DNA from: Lichina pygmaea
Taxonomy: Eukaryota; Ascomycota; Lichinomycetes; Lichinales; Lichinaceae
Reading direction: 5' to 3'
DNA: 64,000 nucleotides
Assembly (NCBI GenBank): GCA_963422465.1
Contig: OY730169.1
Span: forward strand, 1,984,001 to 2,048,000
Below are positions 44,062 to 54,676 of the stretch, one piece after another (position 1 is the stretch's first letter; the number at the start of each line of letters is the position of its first letter). The translations under genes were made by a program, and so were the position numbers. The notes below the pieces were generated by a model. That model was not told the DNA's origin. It saw only the letters and a list, made by a program, of their open reading frames with translations, and ran no database searches.

Positions 44062-44407
44062 TGTCACAGTTCTGGCCTTGTTGCATATCTGGCACAAGTC
44101 ACACACCTTGCTGGGAAGTTCTATCTGCACTGTTGCCTGTTTGCTCTGCTATTGCCTTGTTGCATATCTGGCACAAGTCACACACCTTGCCGGGAAGTTC
44201 TATCTGCACTGTTGCCTGTTTGCTCTGCTGTATCCCCTGCCTATAAGAACTTCTCCTGCTCCCCCAGCTTCTTCTCTTCTTCTTTTCTCTTTTCCTTCCT
44301 TGTCTTTTGTCTTGTACATCAATCCAAGTCTCAAGTCTCAAGCCAAGTCAGGTCAAGGTTACTGAATCAGTTAGGCTTGAGTTCTGCTCTGCTATTGCCT
44401 TGTCACA
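44062..44407 (+). repeat. Gypsy B2 3' LTR
   Basis: 346 bp, same structure as the 5' LTR, with GTCTTTTGT at the R motif, the opposite CpG decay product to that of the 5' LTR. Confidence 0.9.
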
Positions 44408-44598
44408 CAGTCTGCCCCTGTAGGCTGACAGCCACCCTGCAGCCACCCTGCCCCCAGGCACTCCCATACAGACAGTTTGGCAAGCCTGTCTGCTGGTGGA
44501 ACAATAGTGCTGGGAATGATGGCATAAGCTCCATGGGGGACTCCAACCACAAGTGCAACTGCTGGACCCAGACTCTGGAGGTGGTGATAATTGGAAGC

Positions 44599-44860
44599 TG
44601 GATAAGATGCCATACCAGGTGACTCTCCAGCTTCAAGCTGGCCTCTCCAAAGTGCAGAGCAGTATCTTAACACAGATACGTACAGGTAAGGTTGGGCTAG
44701 CTGCTTTTCTTTGCAAGTGTTGAGTCCCTGGCTTTCCAACACCTGCCTGCAGCTGTGGGGCACAGTGGGACATAGCCAAGCACGTCATCCTAGACTGCCC
44801 ACGGCTGCAGTGAGTACACCGCAGTTTATACACTGCGGCTGCTACTACTGACTATCAGGT
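44599..44860 (+). pseudogene. LINE A ORF2 C-terminal fragment
   Basis: Encodes the SKVQSSILTQIRTGKVGLAAFL and CSCGAQWDIAKHVILDCP motifs with stops. The reading is resumed after the LINE B insertion at 46,866 (MISCPRPATTLTSWIL). Confidence 0.75.
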
Positions 44861-46865
44861 CCTAGGTTCTGCCAAGCTCTAGCTATTCTGACTTCAACAT
44901 GCTGGAAACTAGAGTACTTCCCTGAAAGATTTAAGAGTGCAAAAACAGTCTGCTTGAGGAAACCTGGCAAGAGAACCTACAATCAAGCTAAAGCCTGGCG
45001 CCCTATAGCTCTGCTAAACACAACAGGCAAGCTGATGGAAGCTATTGCTGCAGCCAGACTAAGCAAGATAGCAGAAGAAGCTGGACTATTACCAGATATC
45101 CAGATAGGCTTTAGGAAAGGAAGATCCACAGAAGCAGCACTTTTCCTTCTAACCTCCCAAGTGGAAAAAGTCTGGAAGGAAGGCATGGTTGCATCCCTAC
45201 TCTCACTGCATATCTCAGGAGCCTATGACAGAGTTCTCCCCAAGATACTACAGCAAATTCTGAAAAGAAAAGGAATACCTGCCTGGCTAGCTTCCTGGAT
45301 CTACTCCTTCTGTGATAAGCGCTCTACCACTCTTGTCTTTGATGATTCTGAGTCTTGTTCTATTCCTATTCATTGTGGAGTTTCTCAAGGTTCTCCATTA
45401 TCCCCTATTCTTTTTCTATTCTACATTTCTGAATTGCATGAGACTGTGCATACTCCCTCTTCTGGTGTATCTGCCCTGGGGTTTGCAGATGATACAAATC
45501 TGCTTGCTTTTGGTCACTCCTTGAAAAGTAACCTTCTGAAGTTAAAGAACACACCACAAATGTCTATCCTGGGCTGCAAGACATGGAATAGTCTTCTCAC
45601 CTGAGAAATATAAAATACTTCATTTTTCCAGAAGAAGATCAGACAATCTTCAGCTCAAGCTCAGACTGGGGAATGTGATTCTCAAACCAAAAGAAGTGTG
45701 AGTACTTGGAGTGTACCTAGATGCAAAGCTCCACTGGCACAAACACCAGAGGATTATTCTTCAAAAAGCACAGAAAGCACTCTCTTCTCTTTCTAGAACT
45801 TCCTATTCTACTTGGGGCTTTCCAGTTCACACATCACGTCTGGTGTACACTGCTATACTGAGATCTCTACTGAGCTATGCAGTGGGGATCTGGTTTAACC
45901 CTCTAAGAAAATCCTCCAATATCTCTTCTCTTGTTTTATTTCAAAACAGATGCCTAAGACTTATTGGGGGTGCTTTCAAAGCCACTCCTTCTTTTCTATT
46001 AGAGAGTGAGCTTTTTCTTCTACCTCTAGACCTCTACTTTAAATTTCGCACTGCCTGTTTTCTTTCTTCTATTCAAAACTCCCCTCTCAAATACTTTCTT
46101 GACAGTATCTTTTCCACTATTTCCAGCTATGCCTCTCTCTTGAAGAAACCTTTAAAGGAATGCTCAACTATCTCTCCTAAGTGGAAATTCACTTGGTTAA
46201 GTCAAATAACTACTAACCAGGCTAGTTCAAAGAAAGAACTACAAAAGCTCTTTACTAAAGAGTGGGAAGACTAATGGGAAGAGAAGAAAAGAAGAAACTA
46301 TCCAGGCTGGCAGACTTTCTGTCAAAAGCCACACAAAAACAATCTGAAGCTCTACAAAGAGTTACAGAAAGCTGAGGCAAGTCTGCTACTGCAAATCAGG
46401 ACTGGAAGAATTAGTCTGGCAAGTTTTCTTTTCAGAGCTGGAGTTCCTGACTTCCCTACCCCACTATGTGTGTGTGGCCAAGCAGAAGAAACTGCAAAAC
46501 ATATCACCTCTTCATGCTCTCTTTATTCAAGACAAAGACAACAAGTCTCTTTTAATCCCCAAGACTTCACCACTATTTTTTCAAACCCAGAGCTACTACA
46601 GAAGTTCTTGTACTGGTTTATGTCTTTGAAAAGACTAAACCAGTTTAATCTAGCTTTCAAACTCCACTATTCCCAATCTAATACCTAGATTCTCTTCTCT
46701 TACCAGAAACTTCAAGATTCCTTTTGTTACATTCTCTAGTCACACCCTGCCTTCAGTTTTTATCCCTTCAAAGGTTTTCTGAAGGAGTTCACTATTAGCT
46801 AGAAGATCTGCATGGCTGTAAAGCTACTACCAGTGTAAGAATCAAATAAAAATAAAAAATAAAAA
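44861..46865 (+). mobile_element. LINE B copy, 5'-truncated, inserted in LINE A
   Basis: Flanked by ACTGACTATCAGGT (44847-44860) and ACTGACTATCAAGT (46866-46879), a 14-bp duplication with one transition. The 3' end is AAATAAAAATAAAAAATAAAAA. The 5' end is inside ORF2 before the RT core. Confidence 0.88.
44890..46688 (+). pseudogene. LINE B reverse transcriptase fragment
   Basis: RT motifs: AWRPIALLNTTGKLMEA, IGFRKGRSTEAALFLL, ISGAYDRVL, GVSQGSPLSPILFLFYI, GFADDTNLLAF (catalytic DD), then thumb and C-terminal CVCGQAEETAKHITSSC. A two-base loss near 45,560 and stops near 45,700 and 46,272 inactivate it. Unlike classical Tad elements, no RNase H domain lies between the RT thumb and the Cys motif. 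Confidence 0.88.
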
Positions 46866-47034
46866 ACTGACTATCAAGTGATGATATCATGCCCGCGGCC
46901 TGCCACCACCCTCACCTCGTGGATCCTGCACCACGGTGTCCTTCCCCAGTTCTCCTGGGCTCAGGAGCAGCTGGAGACTGGCTACTAGCCAGTCACCCCC
47001 CATGTTCCACAGATTACTTGATAGGATAGCACTG

Positions 47035-48160
47035 GGCCTGCGAAGACTCAAACCTCCACGTGGTGCAGGCTGGGAACCTCGGGGCAGCGATGGCAGGCAG
47101 TCTCCCAAGCTGCTTGTAGTTGCTGCACCAAGAGCTAATTGAGTCACCAGTCGAGCTGCTGGTGCCCGTGGAGTGACGGGCCACCGGAGGTGTCGTGCAG
47201 GCACCCTGGACACCCCCGTGAAGTGACATCAGCAGAACAGAGGACTTCGACCAAACTGGTTATGAAAACCACCCGACGGATGTCTACCGTGTACGCTACA
47301 GCCCGAAGCCAGCCTTGCAACTGGTGGATGTGAAGTCTAGACACCCGACAGGGCACCTCTGGAGTAGACAAGAGGAGTTCCTATCGCACACCCCCCTTCT
47401 GGCAGAGTCTCCAGCAGCTGATGCATCAAGGATCTTGTTCTAGGAGGGGAGTGATGTCTGTACTGCGGTGTTGTTAATCGAACAGAGACTACGTGTTAAA
47501 GAAGGTGAGCAGGTGGCACGAAGGGTTTCCACCACTCCAGTACCTAAGGGCTGTGTGATAGTCAAAGTGCTGGCTTGATGGTTTCACCTAAGGTCTTGCC
47601 ACAGATTCTCTTCGGGCCACCTACGGACCGGGGCTAGGGCACTGGAGGTTCTCCAGTGGGCCACCACGTACATCCGGGGTCCCACAGGCGACAGCGGGCA
47701 GACGGAGACTTCTCCCTACTTGGTTAGTGGGCTGGAAAGGCGGTCCTGCAGGTGCTGGCATGGCCTGCAGGGTCCGTAGAGCCTGCGAGGCATGGTCGGC
47801 CTCTGTACGAGAGATCTACAGAGATAACGTGAAACAGCGAGAGCTGCGGGGCGTGGCATATAATGGCAGTGACGGCAGTAGGGTCTGGGCCTACTACGAG
47901 ACTGTCTATATGGCCCGAGAGGACGGAAGTGCATGCCGGTCCGTACAGAGTGCAGGCTCAGGCTGCAAATGACAGACTCAAGGAGCAAACTGCAGTTGGA
48001 GTGTGGGCTCCGGGCTGGCAACCCGGCGCTCCGAAGCAGGACCTAGGGGTGAGTGTACACGGCAGAGCGCAAAAGACCTCAGGACTGCGGGGAAGCGTGG
48101 CAGAGACCCTGCACGGGATGTCGACTCTGCGCTATGCCTCGGCATAGCTCAACTGTGGCC
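47035..48160 (+). mobile_element. Module W, copy W3
   Basis: 1126 bp, the most CpG-rich and probably youngest copy. 3'-terminal hairpin GCTATGCC-TC-GGCATAGC at 48131-48148, followed by TCAACTGTGGCC. A short frame (EDFDQTGYENHPTDVYRV.. to ASRILF, stop ~47,442) is conserved in all three copies; no long frame. Confidence 0.85.
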
Positions 48161-50257
48161 CCTGATCTTCCTCTGGTCCCTGATCTGGAGACTCAAGAAG
48201 GACTAGCCAAAAGCTTTGAGGAGAAGACAAAATCTTTCTCAGCTCAATTCTTTCCAGAAGCACGTGTTCCAGAACCAAGTACAGAAAGTCACCAGAGTAC
48301 CCCAGAGATCCAGCTTTCTCAGGAGGTTACCACTGAAGAAGTGGAGCAAATTCTGAACAAGAAGAAACCTTTTACAGCAGGAGGAAAAGACAAGCTGCCA
48401 AATAGATTTCTGAAAGCTCTGGGTCCCAAGTTCTGCCAAGCTATAGCTGTTCTCACATCAACATGCTGGAGACTGGAATACTTTCCAGAGAAATTCAAGA
48501 ATGCAAAAACAGTCTGTCTAAGAAAACCTGGCAAGGGAATCTATAACCAAGCTAAAGCCTGGCGCCCTATAGCTCTGCTAAACACAACTGGCAAGCTGAT
48601 GGAAGCTATTACAGCAGCCAGACTAAGCAAGGTAGCAGAAGAGGCTAAACTCTTGCCAGAAATCCAGATGGGGTTCAGGAAAGGCAGATCAACTGAATCA
48701 GCACTTTTCCTTCTAACTTCCCAAGTGGAAAAAGTCTGGAAAGAAGGCATGGTTGCATCTCTACTTTCTCTGGACATCTCAGGAGCATATGACAGAGTTC
48801 TTCCAGAGATTCTTCAAAAGATTCTGGAGAGAAAAGGAATCCCTCTCTGGCTAACTTCTTGGATCTTCTCTTTCTGTACCAGACGTACCACCACCCTAGT
48901 TTTTGATGACTCTGAGTCCTCTTCTATTCCTATTCACTGTGGAGTTCCCCAAGGTTCCCCTTTGTCTCCTATTCTTTTTCTATTCTATATTTCTGAACTT
49001 CATGAGACTGTACATTCTCCTACTACTGGTGTTTCTGCTCTGGGATTTGCAGATGATACAAATCTGCTTGCATTTGGACACTCTCTTAAAAGCAACCTTC
49101 TGAAGTTGAAGAATACACATCTTAAATGTCTATCTTGGGCTGCAAGACATGGAATGGTCTTCTCTCCTGAGAAATATGAAATACTTCATTTTTCCAGAAG
49201 AAGATCAGACAATCTGCAGCTCAAGCTTAGACTTGGGAATGTGATCCTAAAACCAAAAGAAGAAGTGCGAGTATTGGGAGTGTACCTGGATGCCAAACTC
49301 CACTGGCACAAACACCAGAGAATTATTCTTCAAAAAGCACAAAAAGCACTATCTTCTCTTTCTAGAACCTCTTACTCCACCTGGGGCTTTCCAGTTCTCA
49401 CAGCACGCCTTGTGTACACTGCAATACTCAGATCTGTACTGAGCTATGCAGTGGGAATTTGGTTCAACCCACTCAGAAAATCCTCTAATATTTCCTCTCT
49501 TATCATATTCCAAAATAAATGTCTGAGACTTATTGGGAGTGCTTTCAAAGCCACTCCTTCTTTTCTATTAGAGAGTGAGCTTTTTCTTTTACCTCTAGAT
49601 CTCTATTTTAAATTTCGCACAGCTTGTTTTCTATCTTCTATCCAAACCTCCTCTCTGAAAGACTTTCTTGACAGTACCTTTGCTACTATTTCTTCCTATG
49701 CTTCTTCACTGAGGAAACTTTTAAAGAAATCCTCAACTATCTCTCCTAATTGGAAGTTCACTTGGTTAAGTCAAATAACTACTAACCAGGCTAGTTCAAA
49801 GAAAGAACTACAAATACTCTTTACTAAAGAGTGGGAAAACCAATAGGAGGAGAAGAAAAGAAAAGGCTATGCTGGATGGCAGGTGTTTTGCCAAAAACCT
49901 CACTACAACAACCTAAAGCTCTACAAAGAGCTACAGAAAGCTGAGGCAAGTCTACTACTGCAAACCAGAACTGGGAGAATTGGTCTAGCAAGTTTTCTTT
50001 TCAGAGCTGGAGTCCCTGACTTTCCTACCCCCCTATGCATGTGTGGTCAAGCAGAAGAGACAGTAAAGCATATCACCTCTTCATGCTCTCTCTACTCAAG
50101 TCAAAGACAACATGCTCTCTTTAACCCCCAAGATTTCACTACTATTATTTCAAACCCAGAGCTTCTACAGAAGTTTCTGTACTGGTTTATGTCTTTGAAA
50201 AGACTAAACCAATTTAATCTGGCTTTCAAACTTCACTATTCACACTCCAACATCTAG
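48161..50257 (+). pseudogene. LINE B ORF2 RT region, nearly intact
   Basis: Open from the junction to a single TAG at 49844-49846 (other copies have CAA or TAA nearby), then open to the natural end at 50255-50257. RT motifs complete: AWRPIALLNTTGKLMEAI, MGFRKGRSTESALFLL, DISGAYDRVL, GVPQGSPLSPILFLFYI, GFADDTNLLAF, ILHFSRRRSD, VLGVYLDAKLHWH; C-terminal CMCGQAEETVKHITSSC. The endonuclease is absent because W replaces the 5' part. An in-frame reading into W upstream (from 48053) is coincidental. Confidence 0.88.
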
Positions 50258-50580
50258 AAGCTTTTCCTACCAGACACTACAAGATTTCCTTTTGCTACAC
50301 TTTCTAGTCACCTCCCTGTCTTCAGTTTTTATTCCTTTAAAGGTTTTCTGAAGAAGTTCACTATTAGCTGGAAGATCTGCATGGCTGTAAAGCTACAAAC
50401 AGTGTAAGAATCAAATAAAAAAAATAAAAAAAAAATAGGATAGCACTGCCTTAGGTGCTGCAGGGAGAGGTCTTTTACTCTTTGGAGTTTTCCTAGCCTA
50501 ATTCTATAGCTGACCCGGCATAGCCTAGATACACTAGCGCTAGAATGGCGTAGGAATTCAATCAATCAATCAATCAATCC

Positions 50581-51500
50581 TCAGTCTGGGTTTGCTTCAA
50601 CTGATTCCACTCGTGAAGTTGTTGTTTGATGGTGTGAGAAGTGACAAATACATCGTGATTGTCAGCAAGGTACTTGGCCAGATCATTAGATGTTCGCCCC
50701 TGCTGGTAGAGGTCAGTGATCTGACCCCAGTACAGATCAAGATCTACTCTTGGTCAAGGCATTGGTATGTTGAGAGACTGATAGATTCTCTACTGGGGTT
50801 CTCTGAAGCCTACAGTGGCCGGCAAAAATTTTCGCTCGGAGTTTTGTCGGAGTGTCAGCTATCGTCCGCCGTAATTAGACTGCTAGATCACAACACAGAA
50901 TCAAGAGAGTCTTACGTGCTGGAAGCCTCTTCTGTACGGACACTGACACCGTACGCAGACCAGTCGCCTGGCCACTCAACAGTCATGAGCTTGGAATCAC
51001 AGACCACAGATTTGAATTGTAGCAGCCTTCGACAGATCCTTTCACAGTTACGGTATTTGACCACGAGCCCAAAGGAAGTACCGTACTGTACTGTACTAGG
51101 ATAGCCTATAGCATCGATTCCACAGCCTTTGTCGAGTTTTCTGAACAGCTTTCGTGGTATGTCGCAGTGTCCAAGAGGCTGAGAGGTCTAAATTGAGGAG
51201 CGAAGGGACGCAGAGATACAGAGACAGGGTGGGTGGCGGTAGGCTGGGCTGGTGGTGCAGTGTGGTGATAGCAGTGGCTCCCCCAGAAGTTAAATCAGCA
51301 TTTACTGATGGTCGACAAAGTACAAACACTACGCCCGGTCACAGAGCAGAGTATTCCTGCCACGTCAGAAGAGCAATAAGGGGGAAAGTGAAGACAACAG
51401 AGAGACACCGGGAGATGGTATCACCCCAGTGCCTGGAAAAGGTCAGGGGAGAAGTATCGAAAGTGGTACAGTGGCTTTCGTGGTGTTGATTGTCAGCAAG
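50581..51500. other. Unclassified, CpG-containing sequence
   Basis: Lies between the LINE A tail and a LINE B tail. It retains CpG and shows no transposon motif. A 170-codon frame (50592-51104, +) starts without a convincing ATG and has no domain. It may be original unique DNA into which the LINEs inserted. Confidence 0.4.
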
Positions 51501-52908
51501 ACTATTTTTTATTTATTTATTTGATTCTTACACTGATAGTAGCTTTTCAGCCATGCAGATCTTCTAGCTAAGAGTGAGTTTCTTCAGAAAACCTTTAAAG
51601 GAATAAAAACTGAAGACTGGGAGTGACTAGGGAATATAGTAAAAGGAAATCTTGTAGTGACTGGTAGAGAGAAAACTTCTAGATATTAGAGTGTGAATAG
51701 TGGAGTTTGAAAGCCAGATTAAACTGGTTTAGTCTTTTCAAAGACATAAACCAGTATAGAAACTTCTGTAGAAGCTCTGGGTTTGAAATAATAGAAGTGA
51801 AATCTTGAGAATTGAAAGGAGCTTGCTGTCTGTGACTTGAATAAAGAGAGCATGAAGAGGTGATATGTTTCACTGTCTTTTCTGCTTGACTACAGACACA
51901 TAAAGGGGTAGGAAAATCTGGAACTCCAGCTCTGAATAGAAAACTTGCCAGACCAATTCTCCCAGTTCTGGTTTGTAGTAGCAGACTTGCCTCAGCTTTC
52001 TGTAACTCTTTGTAGAACTTCAGATTGTTGTGGTGGGGCTTTTGGCAAAACACCTGCCACCCAGAGTAGCTTCTTCTTTTCTTCTCCTCCTATTGGTTTT
52101 CCCACTCTTTAACAAAGAGTTTCTGTAGTTCTTTCTTTAAACTAGCCTGGTTAGTAGTTATTTGGTTTAACCAAGTGAACTTCCAATAGGGAGAGATAGT
52201 TGAGGATTTCTTTAAAAGTTTCTTCACAGAAGAGGCATAGTGGGAGATATTAGAAAAGATATTGTCCAGAAGTGTTTTCAGAAAGAAGGTTTGAATAGAA
52301 GAGAGAAAACAGGCTGTGTGAAATTTGAAATAGAGATCTAGAGGTAAAAGGAAAAGCTCACTCTCTAATAAGAAAGATGGAGTGGCTTTGAAGGCACCTC
52401 CAATAAGTCTCAGACGTTTGTTCTGGAATGTGATAAGAGAGGAAATATTAGAAGATTTTCTTAGAGGATTGAACCAGATCCCCACTGCATAACTCAGTAA
52501 GGATCTGAGTATTGCAGTATACACAAGACATGATGTGAGGACTGGGAAGCCCCAAGTAGAATAAGAAGTTCTGGAGAGAGAAGAGTGCTTTCTGGACTTT
52601 TTGAAGAATAATTCTCTGGTGCTAATGCCAGTGGAGTTTTGCATCCAGGTACACTCCTAATACTCACACTTCTTCTTTTAGTCTTAGAATCATATTCCCC
52701 AGTCTGAGCTTAAGCTGAAGATTGTCTGATCTTCTTCTGGAAAAATAAAGTATTTCATATTTCTCAGAAGAGAAAACCATTCCATGTCTTGCAGTCTATG
52801 ATAGATATTTGAGGTGTATGTTCTTCAACTTCAGAAAGTTGCTTTTTAGAGAGTGTCCAAATACAAGCAGATTTGTATTATCTGCAAATCCCAGAGCAGA
52901 AACACCAG
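51501..52908 (-). mobile_element. LINE B copy, 5'-truncated
   Basis: Minus strand, tail at ~51,505-51,525, ending in the RT catalytic region (LVFG/GFADDTN region at ~52,870). Contains LLSYAVGIWFNPLRKSS, TRTGRIGLASFL and CSQAEKTVKHITSSC (the first Gly changed). Stops and a frameshift are present. The TSD cannot be fixed because the right end abuts the poly-T tail of the next LINE B. Confidence 0.82.
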
Positions 52909-53031
52909 TTTTTTATTTTTTTTATTTGATTCTTACACTGGTAGTAGCTTTACAGCCATGCAGATCTTCTAGCTAATAGTGAACTCCTTCAGAAAACCTT
53001 TGAAGGGATAAAAACTGAAGGCAGGGTGTGA

Positions 53032-53548
53032 TGTTGCGGTCCGTACTGTGCTGTCCTAACCGAGTATAGGATTAAGGGCGAGATGCGGAAGGCGGGTTGG
53101 TTCTCGCAGGAGAGGAGTGTCAAGGAGTGCGAAGGGGTTTTGGTGGAATATGGTGGTGGTGACACCTGATCAATGGCTTCGTACAAAAGGATTGTATTGA
53201 AGTAGATCTAGTTGTCTGGATCACAACATAAGTTGAAGACAATTGTTCTATAAGGGAACTATCACCAGACTATATAGTGCTGGTCTGTCGAGATGATCAA
53301 GATTATCTTGACAGTCTTGACGTCAAGACGGGTGAGATTGTCTTGACAGTCCCACCATGTTATGCACCCTGCGTCGAGACTGGTGAGATTGTCTTGATGC
53401 TTCATGCATGCTGTGTCAAGCCGCCCGTGTGTCTCGACAGTCACGTGACCCCTTGTTGGTTGGTCACTTGACTTCCATGGTGTCCTCTTGCCTGGCCCGT
53501 GGCCTGATTACCTATAAATAAGTGGCTCCCATCCCAGAGGTCGTAACA
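53032..53548 (-). repeat. Solo LTR, gypsy family A type 1
   Basis: 517 bp, flanked by TGTGA (53027-53031 and 53549-53553). It has fewer U3 tandem units than the 602-bp LTRs. Confidence 0.9.
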
Positions 53549-54013
53549 TGTGACTAGGGAATGTAACAAAAGGAATCTTGAAGTTTCTGGTAAGAGAAGA
53601 GAGTCTAGGTATTGGATTGGGAATAGTGGAGTTTGAAAGCTAGATTAAACTGGTTTAGTCTTTTCAAAAACATAAACCAGTACAAGAACTTCTGTAGTAG
53701 CTCTGGGTTTGAAATAATAGTGGTGAAGTCTTGGGGATTAAAAAAAACTTGTTGTCTTTGTCTTGAATAAAGAGAGCATGAAGAGGTGATATGTTTTGCA
53801 GTTTCTTCTGCTTGGCCACACACACATAGTGGGGTAGGGAAGTCAGGAACTCCAGCTCTGAAAAGAAAACTTGCCAGACCAATTCTTCCAGTCCTGATTT
53901 ACAGTAGCAGACTTACCTCAGCTTTCTGTAACTCTTTGTAGAGCTTCAGATTGTTTTTGTGTGGCTTTTGACAGAAAGTCTGCCAGCCTGGATAGCTTCT
54001 TCTTTTCTTCTCT

Positions 54014-54658
54014 TGTTACAACCCAGGAGGAACACAGTCTTTATATACTCACAGAAAGCAGCAGACTGGATACTGGACAGAAGTACCAGGCAGCGTGACA
54101 CGGGAACCAGTCACGTGACTGGCGAGACAAACCAGGGGGTGCTCGCCGCAGCATGCATATGCACAAACAAGTGAGCAAAGTGAGCAGAGCTCACCCAGCT
54201 CGCCGCAGCGTGCATGAACAAGTGAGCAAAGTGAGCAGAGCTCACCCAGCTCACCGCAGCGTGCATGAACTGTGAGCAAAGTGAGCAGAGCTCACCGATC
54301 TCACCGCAGTGTGCATGAACTGTGAGCAAAGTGAGCAGAGCTCACCGATCTCGCCGCAGTGTGCATGAACTGTGAGCAAAGTGAGCAGAGCTCACTGTGC
54401 TCACGAACTGAGCACTATATAGTCTGGCGATAGTTCCCCTATGGAATGATTGTCTTCAACTCATGTTGTGATCCAGATAACTAGATCTACTTCAATACAA
54501 TCCTTTTGTACAAAGCTGTTGATCAGGTGTCACCACCACCATGTTCCACCAAACCCCTTCGCACTCCTTGACACTTCTCTCCTGCAAGAACCAACCCACC
54601 TTCCAACTCTCGCCCTAATCCTATACTCAGATAGGACAGTACAGTACAGACTGCAACA
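54014..54658 (+). repeat. Gypsy A2 5' LTR (type-2 U3)
   Basis: U3 with five ~50-60-bp units built on GTGAGCAGAGCTCAC, a palindromic core, and GCAGYGTGCATGAAC (54,160-54,400). TATATAG at 54416-54422, then R/U5 homologous to type-1 LTRs. Confidence 0.92.
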
Positions 54659-54676
54659 CTTTGAAGACCCTCAAGG
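54659..54676 (+). promoter_or_regulatory. Putative self-primer binding site of gypsy A2
   Basis: CT then TTGAAGAC (54661-54668), perfectly complementary over 8 nt to GTCTTCAA at 54452-54459, which is 36 nt after the TATATAG box. It does not start with TGG. The gag ATG follows at 54677. Confidence 0.45.

Larger units (their letters stand above)
38940..44407 (+). mobile_element. Gypsy B2, full-length chromoviral LTR retrotransposon
   Basis: Identical-length 346-bp LTRs (38940-39285 and 44062-44407), TGTCACA..TGTCACA, flanked by CAGCC (38935-38939) and CAGTC (44408-44412), a 5-bp duplication with one transition. Compared with B1 and the solo LTR, its LTRs contain a ~75-bp tandem duplication of the segment GGCACAAGTCACRCACCTTGC. 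Confidence 0.92.
47035..50435 (+). mobile_element. Chimeric retroelement 3: W module fused to LINE B RT region
   Basis: 3.4 kb flanked by a perfect 13-bp duplication TAGGATAGCACTG (47022-47034 and 50436-50448) in the LINE A 3' UTR. 5' end GGCCTG, junction W/LINE B at 48160/48161, 3' A-rich tail (ATAAAAAAAA). The LINE B copy near 62,938 (minus) is continuous across the junction point into different upstream LINE sequence, so the join is chimeric. Confidence 0.9.
44408..50580 (+). mobile_element. LINE A copy, interrupted by two later LINE B-type insertions
   Basis: Pieces at 44408-44860, 46866-47034 and 50449-50580 join into one colinear LINE A 3' region ending in (AATC)n at ~50,560-50,580, identical in layout to 11,070-11,613. 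Its own sequence continues upstream of the point where chimera 1 switches to W (44,599), showing that W is not normal LINE A sequence. The 5' limit is unclear (possibly beyond gypsy B2). Confidence 0.8.

Noticed and set aside
48053-48160. Apparent N-terminal extension of the LINE B frame into module W
   Set aside because: The frame is open across the junction by chance. W1 and W2 do not keep it, and the LINE B copy near 62.9 kb has different sequence upstream.
50592-51104. 170-codon frame after the LINE A tail
   Set aside because: No convincing ATG, no domain and no homologous copy in the window; recorded only as unclassified sequence.
54160-54410. Regularly spaced repeats reminiscent of a CRISPR array
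   Set aside because: Units are tandem without unique spacers, lie within LTR U3 regions, and the genome is eukaryotic.
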